From Acidobacteriaceae bacterium (GTDB lineage: Bacteria; Acidobacteriota; Terriglobia; Terriglobales; Acidobacteriaceae): 64,000 nt of DNA. Where the stretch lies: positions 1 through 64,000 of the forward strand of contig JAOAPN010000016.1 of assembly GCA_025462885.1 (NCBI GenBank), written 5' to 3'. Each line of letters begins with the position of its first letter. The stretch's first letter is position 1. A model generated the notes under the pieces. The model was not told the DNA's origin, ran no database searches, and was given only the letters and a program-made list of their open reading frames with translations. Positions 53,925-63,578 of the stretch are shown one piece after another. A program made the translations under genes and the position numbers.

Positions 53925-53956
53925 GGGTTGCGCAAAGACTGAGCCTTGCGCAACCC
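53925..53956 (-). terminator. hairpin after TonB receptor 2
   Basis: GGGTTGCGCAA (53925-53935) pairs perfectly with TTGCGCAACCC (53946-53956), 11 bases past the receptor stop on the minus strand. No T-run follows. Confidence 0.7.
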
Positions 53957-53966
53957 ACGGGGGTGG

Positions 53967-56900
53967 TTAGAAGAGAATCTTCAGTGCGAGTTGAATGCTG
54001 CGGTTGTCAGCCGAGGTCGAGGAGATCTTACCCACGCTATTGGGGACGGAGATATTCGATGCCGGTTGAGCGAAGATTCCGTGGTTGATGATGTTGTAGG
54101 CCTCGGCACGGAACTGCGCCCTGATCCGCTCGACGATCTGGAAGGTCTTGATCGCGGAGAGGTCGACCTGCGCGGTGCCTGGCCCCCTGAGGGTGTTGCG
54201 GGTTACGTTGCCCTGGACGGTCGCGCCTGGATCTACGAAGGCCGAAGCATCGAACCAGTTGGAGATGGACGGGCTGCTCCGGAAGGCGCTCTGGAGAGTC
54301 CGTCCCGGCGCCAGATTGACGCGGCCGGGGGTGTACGTACCGAAGGTGACGCCGTTACGAGAGGGCGAGAACGGATACCCCGTGCGGAGTTGGACGGCAG
54401 GCTGAAGCGACCAGCCTCCGGCGAGTACGTTGCCGATGCCTTTCTGCAGCATGTCGTGACCCTTGCCAAACGGAAGCTCGTAGCCGCCGCTGATGACGGA
54501 GCGGTGCCGCACATCGAACCGCGCGTAAGAGCGATCAAAGGCAAAGTTGGTTGCGTACGAGGTATCGTTGGCTTCTACCTCGCCCGAGTTGTTGTCCATG
54601 TTCTTCGACCACTGGTAGCTGCCCAGGAAGTAGAGGCCGTGCGAGGCGCGCTTCTCGACCTTGACCGAGCCGCCGTTGAAGCCTGCTGAGGCGGCGGTGG
54701 CACTGGTGAGAATACCGTGCTGGTAGGCAGTGAAGGGACGAACGCCGACGTTGGTGGTATTACTGACACCCGGTGCGATCAACCCAGGAGTCAGAAGGTC
54801 CATGTTCTGGTCATAGCGCTTCCAGAGCTTGCGTGAACCGCTGGCGGTGTAGGCCAGTTCCAGGATCAATCCATGGCCAAGGTCCTGCTGGACGCTGGCG
54901 TTCCACTCCATGGTGTAGGGGGTGGAGTTGTTGGGGCGAACGGAGAAGGGTGCGGGAAGACCTGCCGAGCCCAGACCAGGATCGGGGAAGAGATTCTGAA
55001 CGAACGTTTTAGTCAGCGACTGCTGGTAGTACAGCGGAGCGGCATACCGGGTGAACTGCAGTTCGTTGGTGTTGATGTTATCGAAGTAAATGCCACCGCC
55101 AGCACGGAAGACCGTTCCAGGACGAACTTCGTATGCAATTCCGACGCGAGGACCGAAGCCCTTCTTGTTCGGCTTGACAATGCCTGGGCTGTAGGTGGAA
55201 TCCGTGACCACAAATGGAAGGAAGGCTGCGGGGATGAATGCCGGAACCTTGCTGTACTTGATCTTTCCGGTAGTCGGATCGAGTGTGCCCTCGAGACCAT
55301 TCTGTTCCACGAAGGGAGAGTTGTACTCCCAGCGAAGACCTACGTTGGCTGTAAGGCCGTGGCCTAGCTGCCACACATCGCTGACGAACGCACCGTAGGT
55401 GTTATCGCGATAGTGACCGACCGTTGTTCCGAAGTTTCCGTTGCAGCCTGAGGTGCAATAGCCGCGCTGGTAATTTTCCAGAGCCGTGTAAAAAGTACCC
55501 GTTGCTGGATTGGTCTGATTCGCAGCATCGCAGGCAGTAGCGGTGCAGGGTCCGAAGGTGAAGGAGCCTGTCGCATTGTTATCTGCCTTCAGGATCACGC
55601 GCCGATTTTGGAACTGAAAGCCAGTTTTAAGAGTGTGCTTGCCTTTGACGATGCTGAGGGAGTCTCCGGCGCTGATGATGTTTTCGTTGCCACCCTGGTT
55701 GGTGACGTTATCGAAGACGCCGGTAAAGCCGGTGATGTTGACGCTGGCGCGACCGTACTGCGTCGGATCCGTCAGTCCCGTAACAAACTTCAAACCTTCC
55801 TGCGAAGCAAAGTTGGTTCCGGGTTGATATCCGACACCAAGCTCGAAGTTGTAGTACTGGTTGTACCCGACACGGATCTCATTCACGATGTTCGACGTGA
55901 TGAGGAAGGTGTGCCCGATGACGCCATTTCGACCGATGAGCTTGTTATTGATTCCGCCCTGAATGGATGGGAGGAATTGGAGAGAATTGAAATCGACGTA
56001 GCGCTCGAAGAGTGTATTGCGCGCAGACAGATTCTGATCGGCGCGGATGGTGTACTCGTCGTAGTTGTCCGTCGTGGTTGGGGTGACGGAGTAATTGTTG
56101 CCGCCGGGATAGATGGCCGCAGTGGTCGTTGCCACAGGGAAGGTTGGGTTCATGATCCGAGCAAGCGGGTAGCTTCCAGTTCCAAGTTGGGCAGCAGTTG
56201 GGAAGAGCCCGTACAGTGGCGTAGCGCGGTTCGTGCGTAATCCTTCGAAACCGCCGAAGACGAACAGCTTGTCCTTCTTGATGGGGAAACCGACGGTTCC
56301 GCCGTATTGATGGCGCGTAAAGCTGGGCTTATCGTTCTGGAGAATGGTGCCGTTGGGCAACGCCGTGGTCTTTGTGGCGAAGTAGTTGCGGGCGTCGAAG
56401 AGGGAGTTGCGGGCGAACTCATAGGCCGTACCGTGGATGGAGTTCGATCCGGACTTGGTGACCATGGAGACGACTGCCTGTCCCTGGCCGTACTCCGTCG
56501 AGAAGGAGTTGCGGAGAAGGTTGAACTCCTGCAGGGTATCGACGTTGGGTTGAAGCGACATGTTGTTGAAGCGAACCGAGCGGACGTAGGTTCCATCGAG
56601 CACGTAGTTGGTGGAGCTGCCGCGGCCGCCATCGACGGTGATGAAGAGGCTGCGGGTTCCGAAGCGTCCTGGGTTGCCGGTCTGGCCGGTCTGGGGTGGG
56701 GAGACGCCGGGGGCCAGGGTGGCAAGCTGTAGCACGTTACGGCCATTCAACGGGAGGTCGTTGATCTGCTTCTGATTGATGACCTGCCCGATGGTGGCTT
56801 CCTGCGTCTGAAGCGCGGGAGGGAGGGTGCTTACTTCCACGGTCTCGGTGCTGCCACCGATGCTGAGCTGCACGGAGGCGTTTGCCGCCTTGCCAATTTC

Positions 56901-57296
56901 GACGTCGAGCGCTTTGATCTCGCTGGTCTTGAAGCCCTGCTTCTCGATCCGGACGCGATAGTTTGCCGGAGGAATGTTCGGAATGGACCAATCTCCGGAA
57001 TCATTGGTGGTGGCGGTACGCTGGGCTCCGGTGGCATTGTTCACCAGGTAGATGGTCGCGCCGGGAATGGATGCGCCGGACGGGTCTGTCACTTTTCCCA
57101 CTGCGTCGGAGCTGGAGCTGGCCTGGCCGAATGCCCGTACCGCCGATCCCGACATGCAGAGGGCAACGGCGAGTACCAGTGCCGTGAATATTTTTGTGGT
57201 GAGTAAACGCATAGTTCCTCTTCGTCCTGAGTCTGGAGTTGTTCGTTTGGCGATGGAGAGTTTCGCCGCGGTGTGGGATGGGTTCGTTGGTTGCAT
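53967..57296 (-). CDS. TonB-dependent receptor 2, Oar-like, under LacI-type control
   Basis: A 1109-residue outer-membrane receptor. The signal segment (IFTALVLAVALCMSGSAVRA) is followed by a carboxypeptidase-like domain (DAVGKVTDPSGASIPGATIY), plug motifs (LPLNGRNVLQLATLAPGVSP, YVLDGTYVRSVRFNN, QAVVSMVTKSGSNSIHGTAY) and a barrel ending LALKILF. I chose ATG 57296 because AGGAGG lies 6 bases upstream; ATG 57212, with GAGGA near it, would start closer to the signal peptide. A promoter and a palindromic operator lie upstream, shared in type with the sugar ABC operon, so both should respond to the same sugar. Confidence 0.88.
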   Translation of the reverse strand: MQPTNPSHTAAKLSIAKRTTPDSGRRGTMRLLTTKIFTALVLAVALCMSGSAVRAFGQASSSSDAVGKVTDPSGASIPGATIYLVNNATGAQRTATTNDSGDWSIPNIPPANYRVRIEKQGFKTSEIKALDVEIGKAANASVQLSIGGSTETVEVSTLPPALQTQEATIGQVINQKQINDLPLNGRNVLQLATLAPGVSPPQTGQTGNPGRFGTRSLFITVDGGRGSSTNYVLDGTYVRSVRFNNMSLQPNVDTLQEFNLLRNSFSTEYGQGQAVVSMVTKSGSNSIHGTAYEFARNSLFDARNYFATKTTALPNGTILQNDKPSFTRHQYGGTVGFPIKKDKLFVFGGFEGLRTNRATPLYGLFPTAAQLGTGSYPLARIMNPTFPVATTTAAIYPGGNNYSVTPTTTDNYDEYTIRADQNLSARNTLFERYVDFNSLQFLPSIQGGINNKLIGRNGVIGHTFLITSNIVNEIRVGYNQYYNFELGVGYQPGTNFASQEGLKFVTGLTDPTQYGRASVNITGFTGVFDNVTNQGGNENIISAGDSLSIVKGKHTLKTGFQFQNRRVILKADNNATGSFTFGPCTATACDAANQTNPATGTFYTALENYQRGYCTSGCNGNFGTTVGHYRDNTYGAFVSDVWQLGHGLTANVGLRWEYNSPFVEQNGLEGTLDPTTGKIKYSKVPAFIPAAFLPFVVTDSTYSPGIVKPNKKGFGPRVGIAYEVRPGTVFRAGGGIYFDNINTNELQFTRYAAPLYYQQSLTKTFVQNLFPDPGLGSAGLPAPFSVRPNNSTPYTMEWNASVQQDLGHGLILELAYTASGSRKLWKRYDQNMDLLTPGLIAPGVSNTTNVGVRPFTAYQHGILTSATAASAGFNGGSVKVEKRASHGLYFLGSYQWSKNMDNNSGEVEANDTSYATNFAFDRSYARFDVRHRSVISGGYELPFGKGHDMLQKGIGNVLAGGWSLQPAVQLRTGYPFSPSRNGVTFGTYTPGRVNLAPGRTLQSAFRSSPSISNWFDASAFVDPGATVQGNVTRNTLRGPGTAQVDLSAIKTFQIVERIRAQFRAEAYNIINHGIFAQPASNISVPNSVGKISSTSADNRSIQLALKILF

Positions 57297-57460
57297 TTGC
57301 AGCCTCCTAGGAGTGTTGGCAGTCCGGGCGTTCTGGAACAGCTGCGCCGGTACTGTGTATTGCGCTAACTTCCGCATGTCCGTGTCTGGACAAATGGAGC
57401 AGATCCTGGCTCTTCAGGAGCGATGCCTTTCACGCAGCTGAAGAAGTCGCGACCGAATCA

Positions 57461-57472
57461 TGAGACGTCTCA
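57461..57472. promoter_or_regulatory. LacI-family operator upstream of TonB receptor 2
   Basis: The perfect palindrome TGAGACGTCTCA is identical to the site at 58895-58906, and both are followed by AAAT or AAAT-like bases. It lies 12 bases downstream of the -10 region of the divergent receptor promoter, a position that would block transcription. Confidence 0.85.
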
Positions 57473-57483
57473 AATCGCAACGG

Positions 57484-57513
57484 ATACTACTCATGGCATT
57501 GAACGGGTGTCAA
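57484..57513 (-). promoter_or_regulatory. promoter of TonB receptor 2
   Basis: On the minus strand TTGACA (57508-57513) is followed after 18 bases by TAGTAT (57484-57489). The operator begins 12 bases further downstream. The receptor start is about 165-190 bases beyond, giving a long leader. Confidence 0.65.
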
Positions 57514-57700
57514 GAATATTTTGAGAAAGAAGCTGAAACTTGAAAGGGCATCGCTTCGTCCGACCACATACTGTCGACATATCTCAACGCGACAATGGAT
57601 TTAGACAGAGACCGGAGTTTATAGACCGGGCATCTCCAGTTATCGTGCGGGGTGACGATTTCGCCACGTGGAACAGTCCTCTCATGTAGGATTTCGAAAT

Positions 57701-58774
57701 ATGCCGCCGACCCAAAAAGAGCTGGCCAAACTGGCCGGAGTTTCTTCAGGAACCGTCTCGAACGTCATCAGTGGTTCGACCAGTGTGAGTGAACGGTCGC
57801 GGCAAAAGGTGCTGGACGCGATCCGCGTCCTGAACTATCAGCCGAATCTGATCGCCCGAAGCCTGAAGACCAACCGCACAAATACGCTTGGAATCGTGGT
57901 TCCGGATATTACGATTCCCTTCTTTCCGAAGATTATTAAAGGGGCAGAGTCCGCGGCACGAGAGCGAGGCTACTTCCTGATCGTGCTCGACTCGGAGAGC
58001 AGCCACCTGCGCGAGGCGGACATGATTGCCCTGCTGCGGGCGCAGCGAGTGGAAGGGATTCTCCTGGTTGCGGCGGGGGGAGAGGTTTTGTCTCCGGAAC
58101 GCATGGCTTCGCTGACTTCGAGTTCTCCCGTAGTGTGCCTGGATCGTCTGCCGGCGGATCTGGATGTGGATTCGGTCTGCGTGGATGACTGTGGCGCGGC
58201 AGAGATGGCGATCTCCCACCTGATGGGAATGGGGCATCGCGAGATCGCGATTATTACCGGGCCGCTGACCCTGTACAACGAGCAAGAGCGTCTGCGGGGA
58301 TACCGGCAGGCGTTGCAGAAGGGCGGAATTCCCTTTCAGAAGTCGTTGGTGTGGGGCGGAAGTTTCGAGCAGGATCAGGTTGCGCGGATGTGCCAAAATG
58401 GACTCTTGCGACCGGCGGGGCGACCTTCTGCGTTGTTTGCGACGAACGGGGTTACGGGATTGGCTGCGCTGCGGAGTCTCTACGCGGTCGGGTTGAGCAC
58501 TCCGCGGGACTTTTCGTTTGTGACGTTCGATGAGCTGACGGCGGAGGACTTTTTCAAGCCGGGAATCAGTTCGGTCATTCAGCCGACCTTCGATATGGGG
58601 TATCGGGCCGTGGAGGTGCTGCTGCGCCGTCTCGACAAGGAGACCGCGGAAGCGCCGCGGGAGAGCGTTCGACTTCCGGCGACGTTGATTGTGCGGGATT
58701 CTTCGAGCACGCCGTACAGCGAGTCATCGAAGTCGGAATCAGCGAATGGGAAGGTTCGCGGCTTGAGAGCGTAA
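57701..58774 (+). CDS. LacI-family transcriptional regulator
   Basis: A 357-residue repressor. The N-terminal helix-turn-helix is KELAKLAGVSSGTVSNVISG, with the hinge helix LIARSLKTNRTNTLGIVVPD. The rest is a periplasmic-binding-protein-like sugar-sensing domain (PFFPKIIKGAESAARERGYF, DDCGAAEMAISHLMGMGHRE, ATNGVTGLAALRSLYAVGLS). It lies between the receptor and the ABC importer and should bind the TGAGACGTCTCA sites on either side. ATG 57701 begins just before the HTH; GTG 57668 is also in frame. The 404-base gap before it holds the receptor promoter. Confidence 0.92.
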   Translation: MPPTQKELAKLAGVSSGTVSNVISGSTSVSERSRQKVLDAIRVLNYQPNLIARSLKTNRTNTLGIVVPDITIPFFPKIIKGAESAARERGYFLIVLDSESSHLREADMIALLRAQRVEGILLVAAGGEVLSPERMASLTSSSPVVCLDRLPADLDVDSVCVDDCGAAEMAISHLMGMGHREIAIITGPLTLYNEQERLRGYRQALQKGGIPFQKSLVWGGSFEQDQVARMCQNGLLRPAGRPSALFATNGVTGLAALRSLYAVGLSTPRDFSFVTFDELTAEDFFKPGISSVIQPTFDMGYRAVEVLLRRLDKETAEAPRESVRLPATLIVRDSSSTPYSESSKSESANGKVRGLRA

Positions 58775-58864
58775 CTTTTGATTCGCTGCTGTCGGTTCAA
58801 CCTTGAGACTCAGCGGGAGATTTATGCATAGAAGGGTGCTCCTATGTTGTTCGCCAGAAGCCAC

Positions 58865-58906
58865 TTGACAGGAGTATTTTGGAGAAAGTACAAGTGAGAC
58901 GTCTCA
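58865..58906 (+). promoter_or_regulatory. promoter and LacI operator of the sugar ABC operon
   Basis: TTGACA (58865-58870) is followed after 17 bases by GTACAA (58888-58893), a weak -10. The palindrome TGAGACGTCTCA (58895-58906) starts directly after it, so bound repressor would cover the transcription start. The ABC gene begins 65 bases further on. Confidence 0.75.
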
Positions 58907-58971
58907 AATTATGACGGCTCTAAGGCCTACGTTGAGCCGCGGTTGGCCGGAATAATCTTCAGGGTGTGAGC

Positions 58972-60516
58972 ATGGGACTCGAAGCATTGCTTCCAAAGGG
59001 TAAAGCTCTACTGCCGCTGCTGCGTGCAGAATCGATCTGCAAGAACTTCGCCGGGGTGAGGGCTCTGAAGTCCGCTTCACTGACTCTGCTGCGAGGTGAG
59101 GTACACGCCCTGATCGGCGAAAATGGCGCGGGAAAGTCGACGCTGACCAAGGTTATTACCGGGGCAATTTCAGCGGATTCGGGCGTGTTGGAAATTGACG
59201 GCCGGAAAGTGGATGACAACAGTCCTGGTATCGCGCGGGAGTTGGGGGTAGCGGCGATCTACCAGCAACCTTCGCTGTTTCTGCACCTGACCGTGGCGGA
59301 AAATATTGCTCTTGCCCTGGAAGGTGGGAGCGGCGGTTGGCGGGTGGACTGGAAGGCTCGGAGGCGACAGGCGGAGGAGCTGATCGGGAGCCTTGGGGCG
59401 AGGATCGATCCACTTCGACTGGCCAGTAGTTTGAGCATGGCGGAGCAGCAGATTGTCGAGATCGCGAAGGCCCTGGGGGCGGAGGCGAAGATCCTGATCA
59501 TGGACGAGCCTACCGCGCTGCTTTCGGACCGGGAGGTCGAACCACTGTTTCGTCTCGCTCGGCGGCTGCGGGAGGATGGGGTAGGAATTATTTACATTTC
59601 GCATCGCCTGGAAGAGATCGCGGCGATCGCGGACCGGATTACGGTGATGCGGGATGGCGAGACCATTGCCTGCCAGGACGCAGCCACGGTGGACCGCGCT
59701 GAGCTGATTCAGTTGATGGTAGGGCGGTCGGTGGCCTCGGTGTTTCCAAAGCGGGAAGTGGCGATTGGGGAGGTGGCGCTGGAGGTTCGGGATTTGAATT
59801 ATGCTTCGGCTGGGCTGCAGGGGATCTCGTTTTCGGTGCGAAGTGGTGAGATTTTCGGGCTGGCGGGATTGGTAGGGTCGGGGCGGACGGAGCTGGCGCG
59901 CGTGCTGTTTGGACTGACGCCCTGTGTAGATGGAATCTCGGTGCAGGGACAGGCGGTGCGGATCGATTCCCCGAGGGACGCTATTGAGTTGGGGATCGGG
60001 TATGTGCCGGAGGACCGGCGGCAGCATGGAGTGATTCTGGAGATGGGGATCGCGAAGAATGTGAGCCTCGCGAGTCTGTGTGCTGTGAGCCGATGGGGAT
60101 GGATTGATGCGACAAAGGAGTTTGAACTGGCGGAGGGCTACCGGGAGACTCTGCGGATCAAGGCGGCTTCTGTGTTCGTGCCGGCTGGAACGCTTTCAGG
60201 CGGAAATCAGCAGAAGGTGGCGCTGGCCCGTTGGCTGGCGATTCGGCCACGGATTTTGATTCTGGATGAGCCGACACAGGGAGTAGATGTGGGATCGAAG
60301 GCGGAGATCCATGAGTTTGTTGTGCAGCTTGCGGAGCAGGGGGTGGCGGTGGTGCTGATCTCGTCGGAGTTGCCGGAGGTGCTGGGAATGTGTGATCGCA
60401 TTGGCGTATTTCATGCGGGAACTCTGGCGGGAGTCCTGAGTCGCGAAGAAGCGACGCAGGAGAAGATTCTTACCCTCGCGTTTGGCCATGCTGTGGCTGG
60501 AGGACAGGCAGCGTGA
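58972..60516 (+). CDS. sugar ABC importer ATPase, two-domain (RbsA/MglA type)
   Basis: A 514-residue cytoplasmic ATPase with two ABC domains, as in ribose, xylose and galactose importers. First domain: Walker A GENGAGKST (from residue 49), LSMAEQQIVEIAKAL in place of the signature, and Walker B ILIMDEPTALL. Second domain: GLVGSGRTELARVLFG (a degenerate Walker A), signature LSGGNQQKVALARWL, and LILDEPTQGVDVGSK. ATG 58972 has AGGG upstream; GTG 58966 is also possible. Its stop overlaps the permease start (TGATG). Confidence 0.92.
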   Translation: MGLEALLPKGKALLPLLRAESICKNFAGVRALKSASLTLLRGEVHALIGENGAGKSTLTKVITGAISADSGVLEIDGRKVDDNSPGIARELGVAAIYQQPSLFLHLTVAENIALALEGGSGGWRVDWKARRRQAEELIGSLGARIDPLRLASSLSMAEQQIVEIAKALGAEAKILIMDEPTALLSDREVEPLFRLARRLREDGVGIIYISHRLEEIAAIADRITVMRDGETIACQDAATVDRAELIQLMVGRSVASVFPKREVAIGEVALEVRDLNYASAGLQGISFSVRSGEIFGLAGLVGSGRTELARVLFGLTPCVDGISVQGQAVRIDSPRDAIELGIGYVPEDRRQHGVILEMGIAKNVSLASLCAVSRWGWIDATKEFELAEGYRETLRIKAASVFVPAGTLSGGNQQKVALARWLAIRPRILILDEPTQGVDVGSKAEIHEFVVQLAEQGVAVVLISSELPEVLGMCDRIGVFHAGTLAGVLSREEATQEKILTLAFGHAVAGGQAA

Positions 60517-61475
60517 TGCGAGGGTATGCGAGAGAAGCGTCGGTGGCACTGGCGATTGTGCTTATGATGGCAGTGCTGGCGTTGATTGCGCCGGGGTACT
60601 TCAGCCGCGAGAATCTGGCCGACCTGTTCCTAGCAAATATGCCGGTGATGGTGATTGCGTTGGGAATGACGCTGATCATTTTGACGGGGCAGATCGATAT
60701 CTCTGTCGGGTCGGTGTTTGCAGTGTGCAGTGTGGTGGCGGGAGTTTCGGCGCGCAATGGGATGCCGCTCGTTTTGTGTGGGCTGATGGCGTGCCTGCTG
60801 GGGACAGCGTGTGGAGCTTTGAATGGGGCGCTGGTTGGATATCTGCGAGTTCCTTCGATCGTGGTGACGCTGGCTACGATGGTGGCGCTGCGGGATGGTT
60901 TGCGGTGGCAGACACAGGGTGCATGGGTTGGGAATCTGCCAGTGAACTTTCAATGGCTCGGCCTGGGGCAGCCGATTTATACCGGTCTCGTGGTGGGGAT
61001 TGTGGTGGCGCTGGTCGCGCTGGTTGCGTGGGGATTACGGTATCTGCGCGCGGGGCGGATGGTGTTTGCAACAGGATCGAATGAGCAGGCGGCACGGATT
61101 GTGGGTATCGATACAAGGAGGATTGTGCTGGCAGTATTTGCGTTGACTGGAGCTTTGACGGGAGGGGCCGCGATGTTGAATTCGGTGCGGTTCAACCAGA
61201 TTCCGAGCAACCTGGGATTGGGGTTGGAGATGAAGGTGATTGCCGCGGTCGCGGTGGGCGGAGCGACGATTACAGGAGGCGCGGCCACCGTCGCGGGAAC
61301 AGTGCTCGGAGTGATCCTGCTGGGTTCGATTGGAACGGCGCTGACGTTTTTAGGAGTGAGTGCGACCTGGGAGAAGGCGATCCAAGGGGGAATTATTCTG
61401 GGTGCTATCGCCCTCAACCTGCTGGGCGAACGACGTGAAAAGCATGCAGCTACGATCGAAGCGCTCGCGCGCTGA
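60516..61475 (+). CDS. sugar ABC importer permease (RbsC-like)
   Basis: A 319-residue inner-membrane permease with 8-10 hydrophobic segments. The family motif ILTGQIDISVGSVFAV and the late VAVGGATITGGAATVAGTVL loop match the RbsC/XylH permeases. ATG 60516 overlaps the ATPase stop. It ends 32 bases inside the next gene. Together with the permease half of the following gene it would form a heterodimeric channel. Confidence 0.9.
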   Translation: MRGYAREASVALAIVLMMAVLALIAPGYFSRENLADLFLANMPVMVIALGMTLIILTGQIDISVGSVFAVCSVVAGVSARNGMPLVLCGLMACLLGTACGALNGALVGYLRVPSIVVTLATMVALRDGLRWQTQGAWVGNLPVNFQWLGLGQPIYTGLVVGIVVALVALVAWGLRYLRAGRMVFATGSNEQAARIVGIDTRRIVLAVFALTGALTGGAAMLNSVRFNQIPSNLGLGLEMKVIAAVAVGGATITGGAATVAGTVLGVILLGSIGTALTFLGVSATWEKAIQGGIILGAIALNLLGERREKHAATIEALAR

Positions 61476-63468
61476 AGGCAGTGGAGAGGTACTGTTTCCG
61501 AACGGCGAGTGGGTGTTGCTGCTCGCGCTGGTCGCGGAGGCTGCTCTCTTCTCGATGATTGCGCCGGGATTCTTTACGCTGGCGAACCTGTTCGAGGTGC
61601 TGCGCTTCAGCGTGGAGTTGGGGCTGCTGGCTGTGGCCCTGACTCCGATCCTGATTGCCGGAGGGATTGATCTTTCGGTAGGCTCGACAGTTGGGTTGAC
61701 GGCTGTGATCTTCGGGATGGTGTGGCAGGCGGGGCATCAGACGGTTTTCGTAGCCGGGCTGGTCGCACTGCTGGCCGGGTGTTTGTGTGGCGCGCTGAAT
61801 GCCCTGATGATTGCGGGACTGCGGCTGCCTGCGTTGATCGTCACGCTCGGGACCTATTCTCTCTACCGGGGTATTGCTGAGGGAATTACGCATGGGTCAG
61901 TAAGCTATACGGGGTATCCGCGAAGCTTTCTGATGCTTGGGCAAGGGTATTTCTGGAATTTGATACCAATTCAGTTACCTATATTTCTGCTGGTCGTGGC
62001 GGGCTATTGGGTGCTGGTGCATCGTTCCGTGGTGGGACGAGCTTTGTACGCGATTGGCTTCAATGTCGAAGGAGCGCGTCACGCCGGGGTTCCGGTAAGG
62101 CGGCGATTGGCACTGGTGTATTTGCTCTCCGGAGCCGTGGCTGGATTGGCGGCGATCATCTATGTGGCGCATCTTGGCTTGGCAAAGTCAGACCTTGGCA
62201 CGGGGTATGAGTTGCAGGCGATTGCGGCAGTTGTGCTGGGAGGAACCTCGGTCTTTGGAGGACGCGGGACCATCCTGGGGACGCTGCTGGGGCTGTTCTT
62301 TCTTTCGGTGCTGCAGAATGGAATGCACTTGATGGCTCTCCCTTCGGAGTTGACAGGCGTTCTGATTGGCTTGCTGCTGCTGGGGATCGTGAGCCTGGAT
62401 CGTCTGCGGGGGCGGGCAGCTACGAAAACTCCGGCTGGCTCGACGAGGACGAAGCAGAAAATTGTTTTCGCTTTGGTTGCGATTGCGGTGCTGGGTTTCG
62501 CCGGTCAGCATTGGTATGGAGCGCGGGGCGGAGATAGCTCTCGCCGAGCAGGTGCTAAGGGACGCCGGCCCGTGATCGCGGTGATGCCGAAGGCCAAGGG
62601 TGATCCTTATTTTCTGAGTGCGCGAGCGGGAGCGGAAGAGGCGGCGAAGGCTCTCGATGTGGAATTGATCTGGGATGGGCCGACGAGCCTGGACGCTTCG
62701 CAACAGAATGAACTGGTGGAGAACTGGATTACGCGAGGCGTGGATGCGATTGTGGTTGCGGTGGAGAATCGCGGCAGCATTTCGACGGTGCTCCGCAAGG
62801 CTCGGCAGCATGGCATTGCGGTGCTGACCTGGGATGCGGATGCCGAGGTCGACGCGCGGGCTTACTTTCTGGATCAGGCTACACCGGAGGGAATTGCAAA
62901 TACGTTGACCGACGAAACGGCAAGGCTGATGCCGCAGGGTGGGCAATTTGCAATCATCACAGGGGCGCTAAGCGCAGCCAATCAGAATGAGTGGATTGCG
63001 TTCATCAAGAAGCGAGTGGCGGAGAAGCATCCTGAGCTAGTGCTGGCTACCGTGCAGCCGAGCGATGATGATCGCGATAAGGCGTTCACGCAGACCCAGA
63101 CAATCTTGAAGGTGTTTCCGCAGGTGAAGCTGGTGATGGATATTTCGGCTCCTGCAGTGCCGGGATCGGCCGAGGCGGTGCAGCAGTCGGGGCGCAAGGA
63201 TGTGGATGTGATCGGGCTGTCGCTTCCGGCGATCTGCAAGCCCTACGTGCACAGCGGGGTGGTGCAGACGATCGTGCTTTGGAATACGCGGGATCTCGGG
63301 TATCTGACGGTCTACGCGGGTTGGCTGGAGGCGCAGAAGAAGATTCCCGCAGGGGCGACTTCGATTGAAGCGGGTCGACTGGGAAGGCTGCAGGTGCGTG
63401 GATCAGAGATTGTGCTGGGGGTACCGCTGATCATCAACAAGGAAAACATCGACCATCTGGACTTCTAA
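61444..63468 (+). CDS. sugar ABC permease fused to its periplasmic substrate-binding protein
   Basis: A 674-residue fusion. Residues ~1-320 are a second RbsC-like permease (LIAGGIDLSVGSTVGLTAVI, VVLGGTSVFGGRGTILGTLL). A linker and one more hydrophobic segment (IVFALVAIAVLGFAGQHWYG, ~340-358) lead to residues ~375-674, a type I sugar-binding protein of the RbsB/RhaS kind (PVIAVMPKAKGDPYFLSARA, QNELVENWITRGVDAIVVAV, WDADAEVDARAYFLDQ). The binding protein is thus tethered to the membrane on the periplasmic side. No free binding-protein gene occurs in the operon. The start is ATG 61444 inside the previous gene; 61435 (GTG) is an alternative. Confidence 0.9.
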   Translation: MQLRSKRSRAEGSGEVLFPNGEWVLLLALVAEAALFSMIAPGFFTLANLFEVLRFSVELGLLAVALTPILIAGGIDLSVGSTVGLTAVIFGMVWQAGHQTVFVAGLVALLAGCLCGALNALMIAGLRLPALIVTLGTYSLYRGIAEGITHGSVSYTGYPRSFLMLGQGYFWNLIPIQLPIFLLVVAGYWVLVHRSVVGRALYAIGFNVEGARHAGVPVRRRLALVYLLSGAVAGLAAIIYVAHLGLAKSDLGTGYELQAIAAVVLGGTSVFGGRGTILGTLLGLFFLSVLQNGMHLMALPSELTGVLIGLLLLGIVSLDRLRGRAATKTPAGSTRTKQKIVFALVAIAVLGFAGQHWYGARGGDSSRRAGAKGRRPVIAVMPKAKGDPYFLSARAGAEEAAKALDVELIWDGPTSLDASQQNELVENWITRGVDAIVVAVENRGSISTVLRKARQHGIAVLTWDADAEVDARAYFLDQATPEGIANTLTDETARLMPQGGQFAIITGALSAANQNEWIAFIKKRVAEKHPELVLATVQPSDDDRDKAFTQTQTILKVFPQVKLVMDISAPAVPGSAEAVQQSGRKDVDVIGLSLPAICKPYVHSGVVQTIVLWNTRDLGYLTVYAGWLEAQKKIPAGATSIEAGRLGRLQVRGSEIVLGVPLIINKENIDHLDF

Positions 63469-63503
63469 AGCAGTACCCTCATCACTATAAAGTCGTTTCC
63501 CTC

Positions 63504-63560
63504 ACGCGAAGCGTCCAACACCCCACGAAGTGGCGCCTGCCCGGCGTTAGGGCGCACTTG
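63504..63560 (-). repeat. dispersed repeat, copy B
   Basis: Read on the minus strand this matches 24290-24363 except for 17 missing central bases and a few changes. It lies in the 110-base gap between convergent stops (63468 and 63579), as copy A lies between convergent stops. Confidence 0.8.
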
Positions 63561-63578
63561 GCGTTTACTTTGCTTCAG

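Noticed and set aside
63467..63490. A third copy of the 1067/42463 element (AAGCAGTACCCTCAT)
   Set aside because: Only about 12 bases match, which is too short to separate from chance.
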